Shown: one piece after another, positions 26,361-34,845 of the stretch
Layout: each line of letters begins with the position of its first letter
How positions within the stretch are numbered: the stretch's first letter is position 1
From: Natronosporangium sp035305625
GTDB lineage: Bacteria; Actinomycetota; Actinomycetes; Mycobacteriales; Micromonosporaceae
DNA length: 64,000 bases
Direction of reading: 5' to 3'
Assembly: GCA_963809545.1 (NCBI GenBank)
Contig: CAWEKD010000005.1
Coordinates: 1,302,001 to 1,366,000 of the forward strand
Made by a program: the position numbers and the translations under genes
The notes under the pieces: generated by a model
Database searches by the model: none
The model's input: only the letters and a program-made list of their open reading frames with translations
Told to the model about the DNA's origin: nothing

Positions 26361-26819
26361 TCAGCGGCGAGCCGAGTGGGATCGCACGGGCGCGGCCGCC
26401 GGAGCGTGAGGGAGGGTCGGTCCGGCTTCGATCGGCTCCCCGGCCGGGGTGAGCCGGCTCACTCGACCCGTCCGCGCCCACTGGTCGGCGAGCGCTGCCC
26501 CGGCCACCGCCGCGTTGAGCCGTTTGCTGGCCAGCTGCGGTACCACGCGGGCCCACTCCTCGCTGCCGGGCTCGACCCGGCTGACCGTGGCCGGCCAGGT
26601 GACGATCCGCCCGCCGTGGTCACCGCGGAGGGTGACCCGCACCTCGGTAGCGGTCTTGATCCCGGGTAACTCCTGTTCGCCATCCCCGGTGACGATCCAC
26701 AGCGATCCCTCCGCCGACATGCACCACACCAGGCGGGCCGGGGCGGAGCCAACGGTCACCCAGGCCACCGCCGCGCGTTTCGCGGCCTCCTCGATCAGCG
26801 GATGGGTCACGTTCCCCAT
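26361..26819 (-). CDS. conserved hypothetical protein, possible split-barrel fold
   Basis: A 152-residue soluble protein. Its alternating strands (ARLVWCMSAEGSLWIVTGDGEQEL, TEVRVTLRGDHGGRIVTWPATVSRV) resemble the pyridoxamine-5-phosphate-oxidase-like split barrel, but no cofactor motif is clear. I know similar proteins only as conserved actinobacterial hypotheticals. Its ATG lies 46 bp from the divergent EamA transporter start. Confidence 0.65.
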   Translation of the reverse strand: MGNVTHPLIEEAAKRAAVAWVTVGSAPARLVWCMSAEGSLWIVTGDGEQELPGIKTATEVRVTLRGDHGGRIVTWPATVSRVEPGSEEWARVVPQLASKRLNAAVAGAALADQWARTGRVSRLTPAGEPIEAGPTLPHAPAAAPVRSHSARR

Positions 26820-26864
26820 CCTGTCACGCGTGCGCTCCCCGGCAGCGTGCGACCATGGTCAGCC

Positions 26865-27851
26865 GTGCCCAGCAGGGATCCGTTGCTCGTCGCGGTGCTG
26901 GCCGTGGCGGTCCTGGGAGTCTCCACCTCCGGCCCGTTGATCGCGTTCGCCGCCGCACCGGCCTTGGCGATCGCGTTCTGGCGTAACGCCCTGGCCGCGG
27001 CGGTGGTGTCGCCGGTGGCCGGGCTGCGGCGGCGGGACGAGCTGCGTGCCCTGATGACGGGCCGGGAGGGATGGTTCAGCGTGCTGGCCGGAGTGGCGCT
27101 GGCGGGGCATTTCGCCACCTGGGTGCCGAGCGTCACCCTCACCTCGGTGGCCACTGCTACCGCGCTGGTGGCCACCCAGCCGGTGTGGCAAGGCCTGATT
27201 GCCCGAGCGCAGGGGCGCCGGTTGCCACCGGCGGTCTGGGGCGGGATCGGGTTGGCGGTGGTAGGGGCGGTCCTGATTACCGGGGCAGACGTCACCGTCT
27301 CTGCGCGAGCGGTGCTGGGTGACCTGCTGGCGCTGGTGGGGGCGATGGCCGCCGCCGCGTACACCGCGGCGGGGGAACGGGTCCGGTCCACGGTGAGTAC
27401 CACCACGTACACCACCGTCTGCTACAGCGTGTGCACGGTGACGCTCGGGGTGATCTGCCTGGTGGGCAGAGTGCCGTTGAGCGGATACCCCACCACCGCG
27501 TGGTTGGCGATCGTGGCGCTGGTGGTGGGGCCCCAGCTACTGGGCCACTCGATGTTCAGCTACGCCCTGCGGCGGGTGTCCGCCACCACCGTCAGTGTGT
27601 TGATCTTGCTGGAGGTGCCGACCGCCTCGCTGATCAGCTGGGTGTGGCTCGGGCAGCTGCCGTCGCCCTTGGCCTGGCCCGGGCTGGTGGTGGTGTTGGT
27701 GGGGGTCACGGTGGTGCTGTTGGGCGGTCGGCGGGGTGTCCAGGACACCCCGCCGAGGAGGTCAGTCAAACGTCGGATCCTCCATGAAGAGGTCCCAAGT
27801 GACCGTCCCCATCAATACCAGAACGAAGAAAATCAGCCAGAACAGCCCTAG
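26865..27851 (+). CDS. EamA/DMT-family drug/metabolite transporter
   Basis: A 10-TM transporter made of two EamA repeats. Hydrophobic helices run from PLLVAVLAVAVLGVSTSGP to LPSPLAWPGLVVVLVGVTVVLLGG, with the usual motif HFATWVPSVTLTSVATATALVATQPVWQ in the first repeat. The exported substrate is unknown. The start is taken as GTG 26865, because the frame further upstream would overlap the neighbour and is non-conserved. The last about 35 residues lie antisense to the DUF4190 gene and past a hairpin, so they are not conserved sequence; a lost stop codon is possible. Confidence 0.8.
   Translation: MPSRDPLLVAVLAVAVLGVSTSGPLIAFAAAPALAIAFWRNALAAAVVSPVAGLRRRDELRALMTGREGWFSVLAGVALAGHFATWVPSVTLTSVATATALVATQPVWQGLIARAQGRRLPPAVWGGIGLAVVGAVLITGADVTVSARAVLGDLLALVGAMAAAAYTAAGERVRSTVSTTTYTTVCYSVCTVTLGVICLVGRVPLSGYPTTAWLAIVALVVGPQLLGHSMFSYALRRVSATTVSVLILLEVPTASLISWVWLGQLPSPLAWPGLVVVLVGVTVVLLGGRRGVQDTPPRRSVKRRILHEEVPSDRPHQYQNEENQPEQP
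27729..27757. terminator. strong hairpin, probable terminator of the convergent DUF4190 gene
   Basis: A 13-bp perfect stem (core GGCGGGGTGTC ... GACACCCCGCC) with a three-base loop. It lies just after the DUF4190 stop on the minus strand and inside the 3' end of the EamA frame on the plus strand, so it can terminate in either direction. Confidence 0.65.
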
Positions 27852-28247
27852 TGCGGCGGCGATCCAGCCGACGATGACTCCGGCCAACGCCATCCCGTGA
27901 CCGCGCTCGCCGCGTTCCTTGATCTGGTGCATGGCCACGTGCCCGAGCACCGCACCCACGCCACCGATGGGGATGGCCAGCGCCCCGAGCAGCGTGGAGC
28001 AGCAGCCGCAGAGCGCCGCCACCCCTCCGACGATCGATATGACCATGGAGACGATCGACATGGTGTTCTGGGGCGGCGGGGCCGCGGGCTGTCCATAGCC
28101 ACCCGGGGCGCCGCCGTACGGCGGCGGCGGAGGCGGTTGCCACTGCGGGGGCGGTTGCCACTGCGGGGGCGGGTAGCCGGACGGTTGGCCGCTGGCGGGC
28201 GGTTGGTTCGGATCTTGCCAGCCGCCGGATACAGGGGGGTTGGTCAC
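27762..28247 (-). CDS. DUF4190 membrane protein 1
   Basis: A 161-residue protein with a 60-residue Pro/Gln/Gly-rich cytoplasmic head and two hydrophobic segments (TMSIVSMVISIVGGVAALCG, and GMALAGVIVGWIAAALGLFW), separated by the family motif GHVAMHQIKERGERGHG. DUF4190 proteins are small actinobacterial membrane proteins of unknown function. GTG start with GAGGAG upstream. It is the first of three paralogues here; the spacing and composition suggest local duplication. Confidence 0.85.
   Translation of the reverse strand: MTNPPVSGGWQDPNQPPASGQPSGYPPPQWQPPPQWQPPPPPPYGGAPGGYGQPAAPPPQNTMSIVSMVISIVGGVAALCGCCSTLLGALAIPIGGVGAVLGHVAMHQIKERGERGHGMALAGVIVGWIAAALGLFWLIFFVLVLMGTVTWDLFMEDPTFD
28133..28168. 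repeat. 18-bp tandem direct repeat, two copies
   Basis: Two adjacent identical copies of GCGGTTGCCACTGCGGGG encode part of the Pro/Gln/Trp-rich head of the DUF4190 protein on the minus strand. It is an in-frame duplication, so it lengthens the head without a frameshift. Confidence 0.85.
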
Positions 28248-28313
28248 CGGGACTCCTCGTGATCAGTGAGGGGAAAGCCGGGATGGTGGGGAGAAACGGT
28301 TACCACGCAAGGG

Positions 28314-28718
28314 TCACGGACTGGGGACGGTAACCGCGGCGGAGGCGGCCTCCCCGAGTATTCCGAGGGTGATACTCAGGACACAGCAGCCGAGCGTCAG
28401 GCCGGTGATCGACCAGCCGATGATGATCCCGGCGAGGGCCATCCCGTCGCCCTGTTCACCACTTTCGCGGATGCGGCGTCGGGCGATGTGACCGAGGATC
28501 GCACCGATCGGTGCGGTCACGAGTGTGCCGATCCCCACCAGCGCACACACCAGGGACGCGATCGCCAGTCCGTTGGTCGAGGCCGTCGGGGGTGGATACG
28601 CCGGTGAGCCATACATCGGCCCGGACTGGGGCGGAGTCTGGAAACCGCTGGACAGGTGGGTTGGGGTCGGCTCCGGACGGTTCGGGTCCTGCCCAGGAGG
28701 CGGCAACGGAGAAGACAT
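28314..28718 (-). CDS. DUF4190 membrane protein 2
   Basis: A 134-residue paralogue of the neighbouring gene: a Pro-rich head (SSPLPPPGQDPNRPEPTP), two hydrophobic segments (GLAIASLVCALVGIGTLVTAP and MALAGIIIGWSITGLTLGC) and the family motif GHIARRRIRESGEQGDG. The ATG at 28718 was chosen because it starts the recognisable head; the longer frame is an antisense shadow of the SDR gene. Function unknown. Confidence 0.85.
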   Translation of the reverse strand: MSSPLPPPGQDPNRPEPTPTHLSSGFQTPPQSGPMYGSPAYPPPTASTNGLAIASLVCALVGIGTLVTAPIGAILGHIARRRIRESGEQGDGMALAGIIIGWSITGLTLGCCVLSITLGILGEAASAAVTVPSP

Positions 28719-28824
28719 GGGCTCAAACTCCAAAGAGGGATGCTGCGCCCGCACAGGGTAGCCCATCTGTCCCACCCGAGCGTGGTCGTTGCCCAGGAGC
28801 GACGGGACAGGCAGGATCGACGAT

Positions 28825-29616
28825 ATGGGGCAATATGACGACGATCTTCCCCCGGTGACCGACCGGCTGGACGGTCGGGTGGCGCTGGTGACGGGCGCGG
28901 GTAGTCCGGAGGGGATCGGGTATGCGACCGCCCGCCGGCTGGTCGCGCTCGGCGCCCGGGTGGCCATCGTGTCCACCACGCGGCGGATTCACGAACGGGC
29001 GGCGGAGCTGGGTGCCACCGGGTTCGTGGCGGACCTGACGGATGAGTCCGAAGTGGGGGCGCTGTACGACGCCATCGTGGATCAGCTGGATGAGGTGGAG
29101 ATCCTGGTCAACAACGCCGGGCTGACCAGCAAGGCCAGTCCGGAGGTGCTCCGCCCGATCTCGCAGCTGTCGATGGCGGAGTGGCAGACCGAAGTGGATC
29201 GGAATCTGACCACGGCGTTCCTGTGCTGCCGGGTGTTCGCTCCCCAGATGGCGGAGCGAGGGTGGGGGCGGATCGTCAACCTGTCGGCGACGGCCGGGCC
29301 GGTCAACGCTCTGCCGGCCGAGGGCGCCTATGCGGCCGCCAAGGCCGGGGTGCTCGGCCTGACCCGGGCACTGGCGATGGAGATGGCCGCGGACGGGGTG
29401 ACCGTCAATGCGGTGGCGCCTGCGTTCATCTACACTGCTGCGTCCACCGTGTCGGAGATCAAGCAAGGGTTGGAAACCCCCATGGGGCGGCCGGGGCGCC
29501 CGGACGAGGTGGCAGCGGCGGTTGCTTTCTTGTGTTCGCCGGCCGCCTCGTACATCACCGGCCAGCTGCTGGTCATCGACGGCGGCAGCAGTGTCCGGCA
29601 GGCGTTCTACTCCTGA
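28825..29616 (+). CDS. short-chain dehydrogenase/reductase
   Basis: A 263-residue classical SDR. Cofactor glycine motif TGAGSPEGIG near residues 22-31, NNAG near 93, catalytic Ser in LSATAG and the YAAAK pair near residues 171-175. The glycine motif has one extra residue compared with TGxxxGIG (as in FabI-like or 3-ketoacyl branches). NADP(H) or NAD(H) preference and substrate are not clear. It sits on the opposite strand between two DUF4190 genes; ATG 28825 has an AGGAT site. Confidence 0.87.
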   Translation: MGQYDDDLPPVTDRLDGRVALVTGAGSPEGIGYATARRLVALGARVAIVSTTRRIHERAAELGATGFVADLTDESEVGALYDAIVDQLDEVEILVNNAGLTSKASPEVLRPISQLSMAEWQTEVDRNLTTAFLCCRVFAPQMAERGWGRIVNLSATAGPVNALPAEGAYAAAKAGVLGLTRALAMEMAADGVTVNAVAPAFIYTAASTVSEIKQGLETPMGRPGRPDEVAAAVAFLCSPAASYITGQLLVIDGGSSVRQAFYS

Positions 29617-29650
29617 GCCCGGCCGACCCCTTGCCAGCGGCGGATCGTGG

Positions 29651-30013
29651 TCAGACCCCGACCATGCCGGCGCTGGTGGCCGCAATGCTGCCGAAGATGG
29701 CGACTACGAAGATGACGTAGCCAAGGCAGCCCACCACCGTTATTCCGGTCAGGACGTAGCCGATGATCAGGCCGGCCAGCGCCAGGCCGTCGCCGTCCTC
29801 GCCGGTCTCGCGGATCTGTTTGCGGGCGATGTGGCCGAGGATGATGCCGACCGGCGCGAACACCAGCGCCAGCACCAGGGCCAGGATCGCCATGGTGTTG
29901 GTGCGCCGTTGCGGTGGGTATGGATATCCATACCCGGGGTAGCCAGGGACGGCCGGTGGAGGGCCGGGCGGCGGGGGTGCCCCGCCGGGCGGGTACGGGG
30001 GTTGGGTGGACAT
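29651..30013 (-). CDS. DUF4190 membrane protein 3
   Basis: A 120-residue third paralogue. A Pro/Gly/Tyr-rich head of about 50 residues is followed by TMAILALVLALVFAPVGIILGHIARKQIRETGEDGDG and a second hydrophobic segment. The ATG at 30013 is set by GAGGAGG six bases upstream. It is convergent with the SDR gene and lies 69 bp downstream of the radical SAM gene on the same strand. Confidence 0.87.
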   Translation of the reverse strand: MSTQPPYPPGGAPPPPGPPPAVPGYPGYGYPYPPQRRTNTMAILALVLALVFAPVGIILGHIARKQIRETGEDGDGLALAGLIIGYVLTGITVVGCLGYVIFVVAIFGSIAATSAGMVGV

Positions 30014-30081
30014 GGGAACCTCCTCGTCCGGCGAATCGTACCGGCCCGGGGCCACCCCCGCGTTCATGGTCGCCGCCGTGC

Positions 30082-31161
30082 TCACCACAGTGGTGGTTGC
30101 GCGGGGGCGGGGGAAGGGACGGGGTGGGCGCGGCCGGTCCGATCCGTGCCGGTCGGTTCGAGCGGGCGGGAGACGCCGCCATTGTCCTCCTCACCACCGC
30201 TGGGCAGGCCGTGCCGGCGAGCCGCCCGCCGGACCCGGGCGATCACCACCCGCTGGTACTCCCGAGGGGTGTACGCCCCGCGAGCGTACAGCTCGCGATA
30301 GCGGGGAAGGAGATCCGGTCGGACCCGGCTCAGCCATTGTCCGTACCACTGCCGGGCGCCGGTGCGGAGGTGCAGCGGCACCGGGGTGAGGCTGGCCGCG
30401 CCCGCATCCGCGATCGCCGCCACCGTGGCCTCGATCGACCGCGGATCGTCGGTGAGCCCGGGCAGGATCGGCGCCATCAGGACCCCCACCCGGAAGCCCG
30501 CATCGGACAGTCGGCGGACCACCCCCAGTCGGGCCTGCGGAGAGGGGGTGCCCGGCTCCACCGACCGCCATAGTTGTCGGTCCATAAAACCGATCGAGAC
30601 CGCCAGCTGGACCTCAGTCACCGCCGCTGCTTGCCGCAGCAACTTCAGATCCCGCAGGATCAGGGTGCCCTTGGTCAGGATCGAGAACGGGTTGGCGGCG
30701 TCGCGCAGGGCGGCGAGGATCTCGGGCATCAGCCGGTAGCGCCCCTCCGCGCGCTGATAGCAGTCCACGTTGCTGCCCATCGCGATCGGTGCGCCTGACC
30801 AGTCCGGTCGGGCGAGCTCCCGCCGTAACAGTTCACCAGCGTTGATCTTGACGATCACCCGCCGGTCGAAGTCCGCCCCCGCATCCAGGTCCAGATAGGT
30901 GTGGCTGTGGCGGGCAAAACAGTAGACGCAGGCGTGGCTGCACCCCCGGTAGGGATTGATGGTCCATGTAAACGGCGCCCGGGTGGAGCCGGGTACCCGG
31001 TTGAGAATGCTCCGGGCGCGGACCTCGTAGAAGGTCATGCCGGCGAACTCAGGGGTGTCGAACTTGCGTACCACCGCGTCGGGCAAGGCCAGCGGCAGGG
31101 TGGGTGACGCCGTGTCGTTACCGGTCGCCAGATGAGACCATCGCACGCCGTCATCGTACAT
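30082..31161 (-). CDS. Rv2578c-like radical SAM protein
   Basis: A 359-residue radical SAM protein of the Rv2578c/spore-photoproduct-lyase-like group. The 4Fe-4S motif CSHACVYC gives Cys at residues 74, 78 and 81, preceded by WTINPYRG, a family signature. The rest of the barrel includes MGSNVDCYQRAEGRY and LTKGTLILRDL. Members have no firmly established reaction; a link to DNA repair is suspected. The start codon lies inside a LexA-like inverted repeat, which would fit SOS control. Most of the C-terminal 40 residues are disordered. Confidence 0.85.
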   Translation of the reverse strand: MYDDGVRWSHLATGNDTASPTLPLALPDAVVRKFDTPEFAGMTFYEVRARSILNRVPGSTRAPFTWTINPYRGCSHACVYCFARHSHTYLDLDAGADFDRRVIVKINAGELLRRELARPDWSGAPIAMGSNVDCYQRAEGRYRLMPEILAALRDAANPFSILTKGTLILRDLKLLRQAAAVTEVQLAVSIGFMDRQLWRSVEPGTPSPQARLGVVRRLSDAGFRVGVLMAPILPGLTDDPRSIEATVAAIADAGAASLTPVPLHLRTGARQWYGQWLSRVRPDLLPRYRELYARGAYTPREYQRVVIARVRRAARRHGLPSGGEEDNGGVSRPLEPTGTDRTGRAHPVPSPAPAQPPLW

Positions 31162-31169
31162 CTGTACGA
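31154..31169. promoter_or_regulatory. LexA-like inverted repeat overlapping the rSAM start codon
   Basis: TCGTACA-TC-TGTACGA has 7-bp perfect arms. It differs from the actinobacterial SOS box TCGAAC-N4-GTTCGA by one symmetric change per arm. It covers the start codon of the Rv2578c-like gene, where a repressor could block initiation. LexA binding is inferred. Confidence 0.5.
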
Positions 31170-31210
31170 CAACGGCGGTGGGTGATTACCCTGCTCGGGG
31201 GATCGCCGCC

Positions 31211-31576
31211 TCAGCTACCGTCGCGCTGGTTCAGCTTGGCCCGGACCTCGTCCATGTCCAAGGCCCGCACCTGCTCAATCAGTGACTCCAGGGCCGCCTC
31301 GGGGAGTGCGCCTGGCTGCGCGAACACGATCACCCCGTCCCGGATCGCCATCACGGTCGGGATAGAGCGGATGTTGAACCGGGCAGCCAGTTCCGGTTCG
31401 GCCTCGGTGTCGACCTTGCCGAAGGTGATATCCGGGTGCTTCTCCGAGGCTCGCTCGTAAATCGGGGCGAATGCCCGACACGGACCGCACCAGCTTGCCC
31501 AGAAGTCCACCAGCGTGATGCCGTCCCGGCTGGCGACCTCGTCAAAGTCGGTCGCGGTCAGTGCCTTCGTGGCCAT
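31211..31576 (-). CDS. trxA: thioredoxin
   Basis: A 121-residue thioredoxin with the active site WCGPC at residues 29-33, followed by FAPIYERASEKHPDITFGKVDTE and the cis-Pro loop RSIPTVM. It reduces protein disulfides in the cytoplasm. ATG 31576 has GGAG six bases upstream. The C-terminal about 15 residues (DMDEVRAKLNQRDGS) extend a little past the classical length. No thioredoxin reductase is adjacent. Confidence 0.92.
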   Translation of the reverse strand: MATKALTATDFDEVASRDGITLVDFWASWCGPCRAFAPIYERASEKHPDITFGKVDTEAEPELAARFNIRSIPTVMAIRDGVIVFAQPGALPEAALESLIEQVRALDMDEVRAKLNQRDGS

Positions 31577-31741
31577 GGGAACTCCATCCATCGACGTACG
31601 GCTGTACTGGAGTCAACGAGGCGGTGGCCGTAGGTATTCCGGCGGGGCAACGGCGATCCCTCGACCGGGGTGCCTCCTGGTCCCGGGTGGGTTAGGTCAC
31701 CTTCTCCGCCCTGGTCGTCCGGTCCGGGGGACAATGGGGCC

Positions 31742-32146
31742 ATGAAGGCGGAAGATACCCCCGCGCCAGCCACCTTCGTCTACGACGGAGACTGCGGATT
31801 CTGCACCCGGTGCGCGCAATTCGCCGAACGTCGGATCGCCACCACTGCGCGGATCGTGCCCTGGCAGCGGGCGGACCTGGCCGCGCTCGGGCTGACCGAG
31901 GCCGAGTGTGACGCGGCCGTGCAGTGGGTGACTCCGGGGCGTCCGCCCCTGGCCGGGCCGGACGCGATCGCGGCCTTGCTGGCCAGCAGCACCCGGGGCT
32001 GGCGAGCGGTGGGCTGGCTGCTGCGGCGGGCCCTGGTCCGGGCGGTGGCGTGGCCGGTGTACCGGTGGGTGGCGCGCAACCGGCACCGGATGCCGGGTGG
32101 TACCGCCGCCTGTGTCCTACCCAGCGCCCAGCGATCCGGTTCCTGA
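31742..32146 (+). CDS. DCC (DUF393) thiol-disulfide oxidoreductase-like protein
   Basis: A 134-residue DCC-family protein. The family name motif is visible as VYDGDCGFCTRCAQF near residues 13-27, with a CxxC that resembles a thioredoxin-like active site, although enzyme activity is not proven for the family. The 3' end overlaps the convergent HTTM gene by 30 bp. DCC proteins are commonly neighbours of HTTM membrane proteins, as here. Confidence 0.85.
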   Translation: MKAEDTPAPATFVYDGDCGFCTRCAQFAERRIATTARIVPWQRADLAALGLTEAECDAAVQWVTPGRPPLAGPDAIAALLASSTRGWRAVGWLLRRALVRAVAWPVYRWVARNRHRMPGGTAACVLPSAQRSGS

Positions 32147-33022
32147 ACCTGCGGCGGGATCAGAGGCCGAGGCCCCGACCGGCGCGGGACGAGACCGGAG
32201 TCGCCGCTGCGCCCATACCAGCGGCCGGACCCGCTCCAGCGGCAGGAAGCTGGTCATAGCCACCAGGTGGGGCATGAACGAGATGGTGATGGTGGCGAAC
32301 GTAACCAGGTGGAACAGGTAGAAGAAGCCCACCATCGCGTACCGCCAGCGTCCTCGTAGGACGAACACCAGCGGGCTGGCCAGTTCGAAGACCATGATTC
32401 CGATTTGGGCGGCGACCAGCACCCCGGGCAGGTCCAGCAGCGGCTCGGCCAGCGGGGTGCCCCGTCGGATCAACGCCCAGGTCAAGGTGGCGCCGGTGAA
32501 CCAGTCCAACCCGCCGTACCGCAGTTTCGCCACCGCGGCCAGGAAGTACGTGGCGATCACCGCGATCTGGGTGACCCGGAGCGCCCACCCCGCCGCCTCC
32601 GACTGAGTGCGCTCCCCGTGGCGGGCCCGCCCAATGGTCGGCAGCACCGCCAGCGCCACGAGCAGGGCGAACCGGTCGTGGTCCACCTTGCCGTAGCTCA
32701 TCGCAATGATCATCCACTGTAGATAAAGCAGGGCGACCGCGCCGCCGGCCAGCCGCGGCAGGCGCCCCGTGGCCGCCACCGCGGCGCTGACCAGCAGGGC
32801 CGCGAACACCCCGTACACCAGCGTGGGGGTCGGGGTGGGGAGCGGTAGCAGCCGGCCGATGAAGAGCGGTTGGTAAAGCTCCCCCGGCAGGTGGGCGTGC
32901 GCCCGCACCCAGGGGGTGAAGTAGAGCAGGTCGGCGATGACGAACAGGTAGACCAGGGTGCGGAAGGCCGCCACTCGGCCCAGGGGCACCGGAGCGGTCA
33001 ACCAGCGGGTCAGGGCCGCCAT
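32117..33022 (-). CDS. HTTM-domain membrane protein
   Basis: A 301-residue integral membrane protein of the HTTM group, related to the membrane part of vitamin K-dependent gamma-carboxylases. Multiple helices are evident (RTLVYLFVIADLLYF, VYGVFAALLVSAAVAA, MVGFFYLFHLVTF). Residues PWVRAHAHLPGELYQPL and KLRYGGLDWFTGATL match the family core. The carboxylase catalytic Lys/His set cannot be confirmed. The ATG at 33022 has a GAGGTGG site and overlaps the upstream gene by 13 bp; it is paired with the 149-residue protein upstream and the DCC protein downstream. Confidence 0.8.
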   Translation of the reverse strand: MAALTRWLTAPVPLGRVAAFRTLVYLFVIADLLYFTPWVRAHAHLPGELYQPLFIGRLLPLPTPTPTLVYGVFAALLVSAAVAATGRLPRLAGGAVALLYLQWMIIAMSYGKVDHDRFALLVALAVLPTIGRARHGERTQSEAAGWALRVTQIAVIATYFLAAVAKLRYGGLDWFTGATLTWALIRRGTPLAEPLLDLPGVLVAAQIGIMVFELASPLVFVLRGRWRYAMVGFFYLFHLVTFATITISFMPHLVAMTSFLPLERVRPLVWAQRRLRSRPAPVGASASDPAAGSGTGSLGAG

Positions 33023-33459
33023 GTCGCCACCACCTCGTCCTCCCACTCGCCGGTGACCTGGAAGTCCCGCACCTCGTGCCAGCGGATCACCACCCGGATC
33101 TCGGTGAGGGGCGGCGCTTGGGGATTACGCCGCTGGTACGCCTCGTTCACCGCCGCCAGCAGCTCGGGATGCTGGCGAATCCGGTCGAGCTGCCCCTCGA
33201 ACTCTGCCCGGCGGATCCCGGTGTTCGCCGGGGTCAGCAGCAGCACGGCGCCGGTCGTGTCGACCGCCTCCACCCGGGTGTCCTCGGTGGGGGTATCGGG
33301 ATCCGCCGCACCGGCGTACATCTTGAAAGGTCCGAACGGGAAGTGATCGTCCTCGCCCCAGACTGTGCCGGCCAGCAGCAAGGCGGTGGCTAGCAGGGTG
33401 GCGACCAGCCGCCACCCCTGTCCACGCCTGCTCAGTCGGCGCACCTCAGATCCGTTCAT
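33010..33459 (-). CDS. membrane-anchored hypothetical protein associated with HTTM gene
   Basis: A 149-residue protein with a basic start (RRLSRRGQGWR), one hydrophobic anchor (LVATLLATALLLAGTVWG) and an extracytoplasmic domain beginning DDHFPFGPFKMYA. The DHFPFGPF motif is often seen in partners of HTTM proteins. Function unknown. Its stop overlaps the HTTM start, so the two are coupled. A possible role is delivering substrate or assembling the HTTM protein. Confidence 0.72.
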   Translation of the reverse strand: MNGSEVRRLSRRGQGWRLVATLLATALLLAGTVWGEDDHFPFGPFKMYAGAADPDTPTEDTRVEAVDTTGAVLLLTPANTGIRRAEFEGQLDRIRQHPELLAAVNEAYQRRNPQAPPLTEIRVVIRWHEVRDFQVTGEWEDEVVATWRP

Positions 33460-33706
33460 CGCCCAGACCGTACCGCGTGGATGTGATCAGACTCTCGTCC
33501 GAGGGGGCTGGTTTCCACAAATGGTCTAGGCCATAATCGCTGCATCACGCGTGGGCGGCGGGTGTCGGAAGGGCCCCGCCGCTCACTGCGTCTTACTCAG
33601 CTCTTGGGCGATCCGGTAGCGCCGATGGGGCAGCGTTATCCGGACGACCGGTCAACGACCCTCGTGCGGGGTGGGCATATCCTGGGCAGTAGGAGGTCGT
33701 ACCGCT

Positions 33707-34195
33707 ATGCCCCGCGCCAGCTCCACACCCCAGCCGGCCCGGTCCCGGGCTGCCCAGCGGATCGCCCGTAGTTTCCCGCCTGACCAATGGCGGACGCTGA
33801 TGCGCCTGCCCGCCGAGGTCATGATCGCCACGATCAACGCCCTCCCGTCGGATCGCCGTCGGACCGTGCCGGTCGGCCTGGCCGGCCTGGACGCGATCGC
33901 GGCGGGGCGCGGGTTCGACAGCGACCTGGTGCGGGCGGTAGTCGCCGCGATCTACGCCGAGCCGGAGGACCCGCAGGCCGCGGAGCCGGCCCTGGATCAG
34001 CAGCAGGTGCTGGCGGAGTGTCGCCGCGCCGCAGCCATCCTGCGTGAGTACGCCGATCCCGGCGACGCCGCCGTCTATCGGCACTGGGTGCGGCAAGTAG
34101 CGGTGCGGGTATGCGCGGCGGCGGACGCGAATGGGGACCCCATCGCCGCACCCGCCCAGGGGCTGCTCGACGAATTGGCCGCCGTGTTGTCGTGA
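33707..34195 (+). CDS. conserved hypothetical protein
   Basis: A 162-residue soluble, helix-rich protein. WRTLMRLPAEVMIATINALPSDR and GLAGLDAIAAGRGFDSDLVRAVVAAIYAE are typical of an actinobacterial family of unknown function that sits beside SpoU-type methyltransferases. ATG 33707 is fixed by AGGAGG about ten bases upstream. The stop overlaps the methyltransferase GTG by four bases. Confidence 0.7.
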   Translation: MPRASSTPQPARSRAAQRIARSFPPDQWRTLMRLPAEVMIATINALPSDRRRTVPVGLAGLDAIAAGRGFDSDLVRAVVAAIYAEPEDPQAAEPALDQQQVLAECRRAAAILREYADPGDAAVYRHWVRQVAVRVCAAADANGDPIAAPAQGLLDELAAVLS

Positions 34196-34845
34196 CCGTC
34201 CCATCGGGATCCGAGGAGTCCGCACCGGTGTCGTCGGACGAGGTAGGGGTCGGACCCTGGCAGGGGCCCTGGCCGACCGACCCGCGGTACGACCCTGAGC
34301 TGCTCGCACACGGTGACCGCCGCAACGTGGTGGACCGGTACCGCTACTGGCGCGTCGAGGCGATCGTGGCCGATTTGGACCGGCGCCGACACGACTTCCA
34401 CGTGGCGATCGAGAACTGGCAGCACGACCTGAACATCGGCACGGTGGTGCGCAACGCGAACGCGTTTCTGGCCCGGGCGGTGCACATCGTCGGCCGTCGG
34501 CGCTGGAACCGGCGAGGGGCGATGGTCACCGACCGCTACCAGGAGATTCGGCACCATCCCCGGATAGCTGACTTGCTGGCGTGGGCGCGGGAGGAAGGAC
34601 TGCCGGTGATCGGGATCGACAACCTGCCCGGCAGCCTGCCGCTGGAGCGGGAGCCGCTGCCGCGGCGATGCGTACTGCTGTTCGGTCAGGAAGGTCCGGG
34701 GCTGTCGGAGGAGGCGCGGGCGGGTTGTGACCGGGTCTACTCCATCGCCCAGTACGGGTCCACGCGGTCCATCAATGCCGGGGTCGCGTCGGGAATCGCG
34801 ATGCACGCCTGGATCCGGGCCCATGCCGGACCACCTCCGGATTGA
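34192..34845 (+). CDS. TrmH/SpoU-family RNA 2'-O-methyltransferase
   Basis: A 217-residue SPOUT methyltransferase. Motif 1 NIGTVVRNANAF is near residues 80-91, motif 2 LLFGQEGPGLSEE near 160-172 and motif 3 GSTRSINAGVASGIAMHAW near 185-203; together they form the trefoil knot that binds SAM. It methylates a ribose in tRNA or rRNA; the site cannot be told. GTG start overlapping the preceding stop, so the pair is translationally coupled. Confidence 0.9.
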   Translation: MTVPSGSEESAPVSSDEVGVGPWQGPWPTDPRYDPELLAHGDRRNVVDRYRYWRVEAIVADLDRRRHDFHVAIENWQHDLNIGTVVRNANAFLARAVHIVGRRRWNRRGAMVTDRYQEIRHHPRIADLLAWAREEGLPVIGIDNLPGSLPLEREPLPRRCVLLFGQEGPGLSEEARAGCDRVYSIAQYGSTRSINAGVASGIAMHAWIRAHAGPPPD

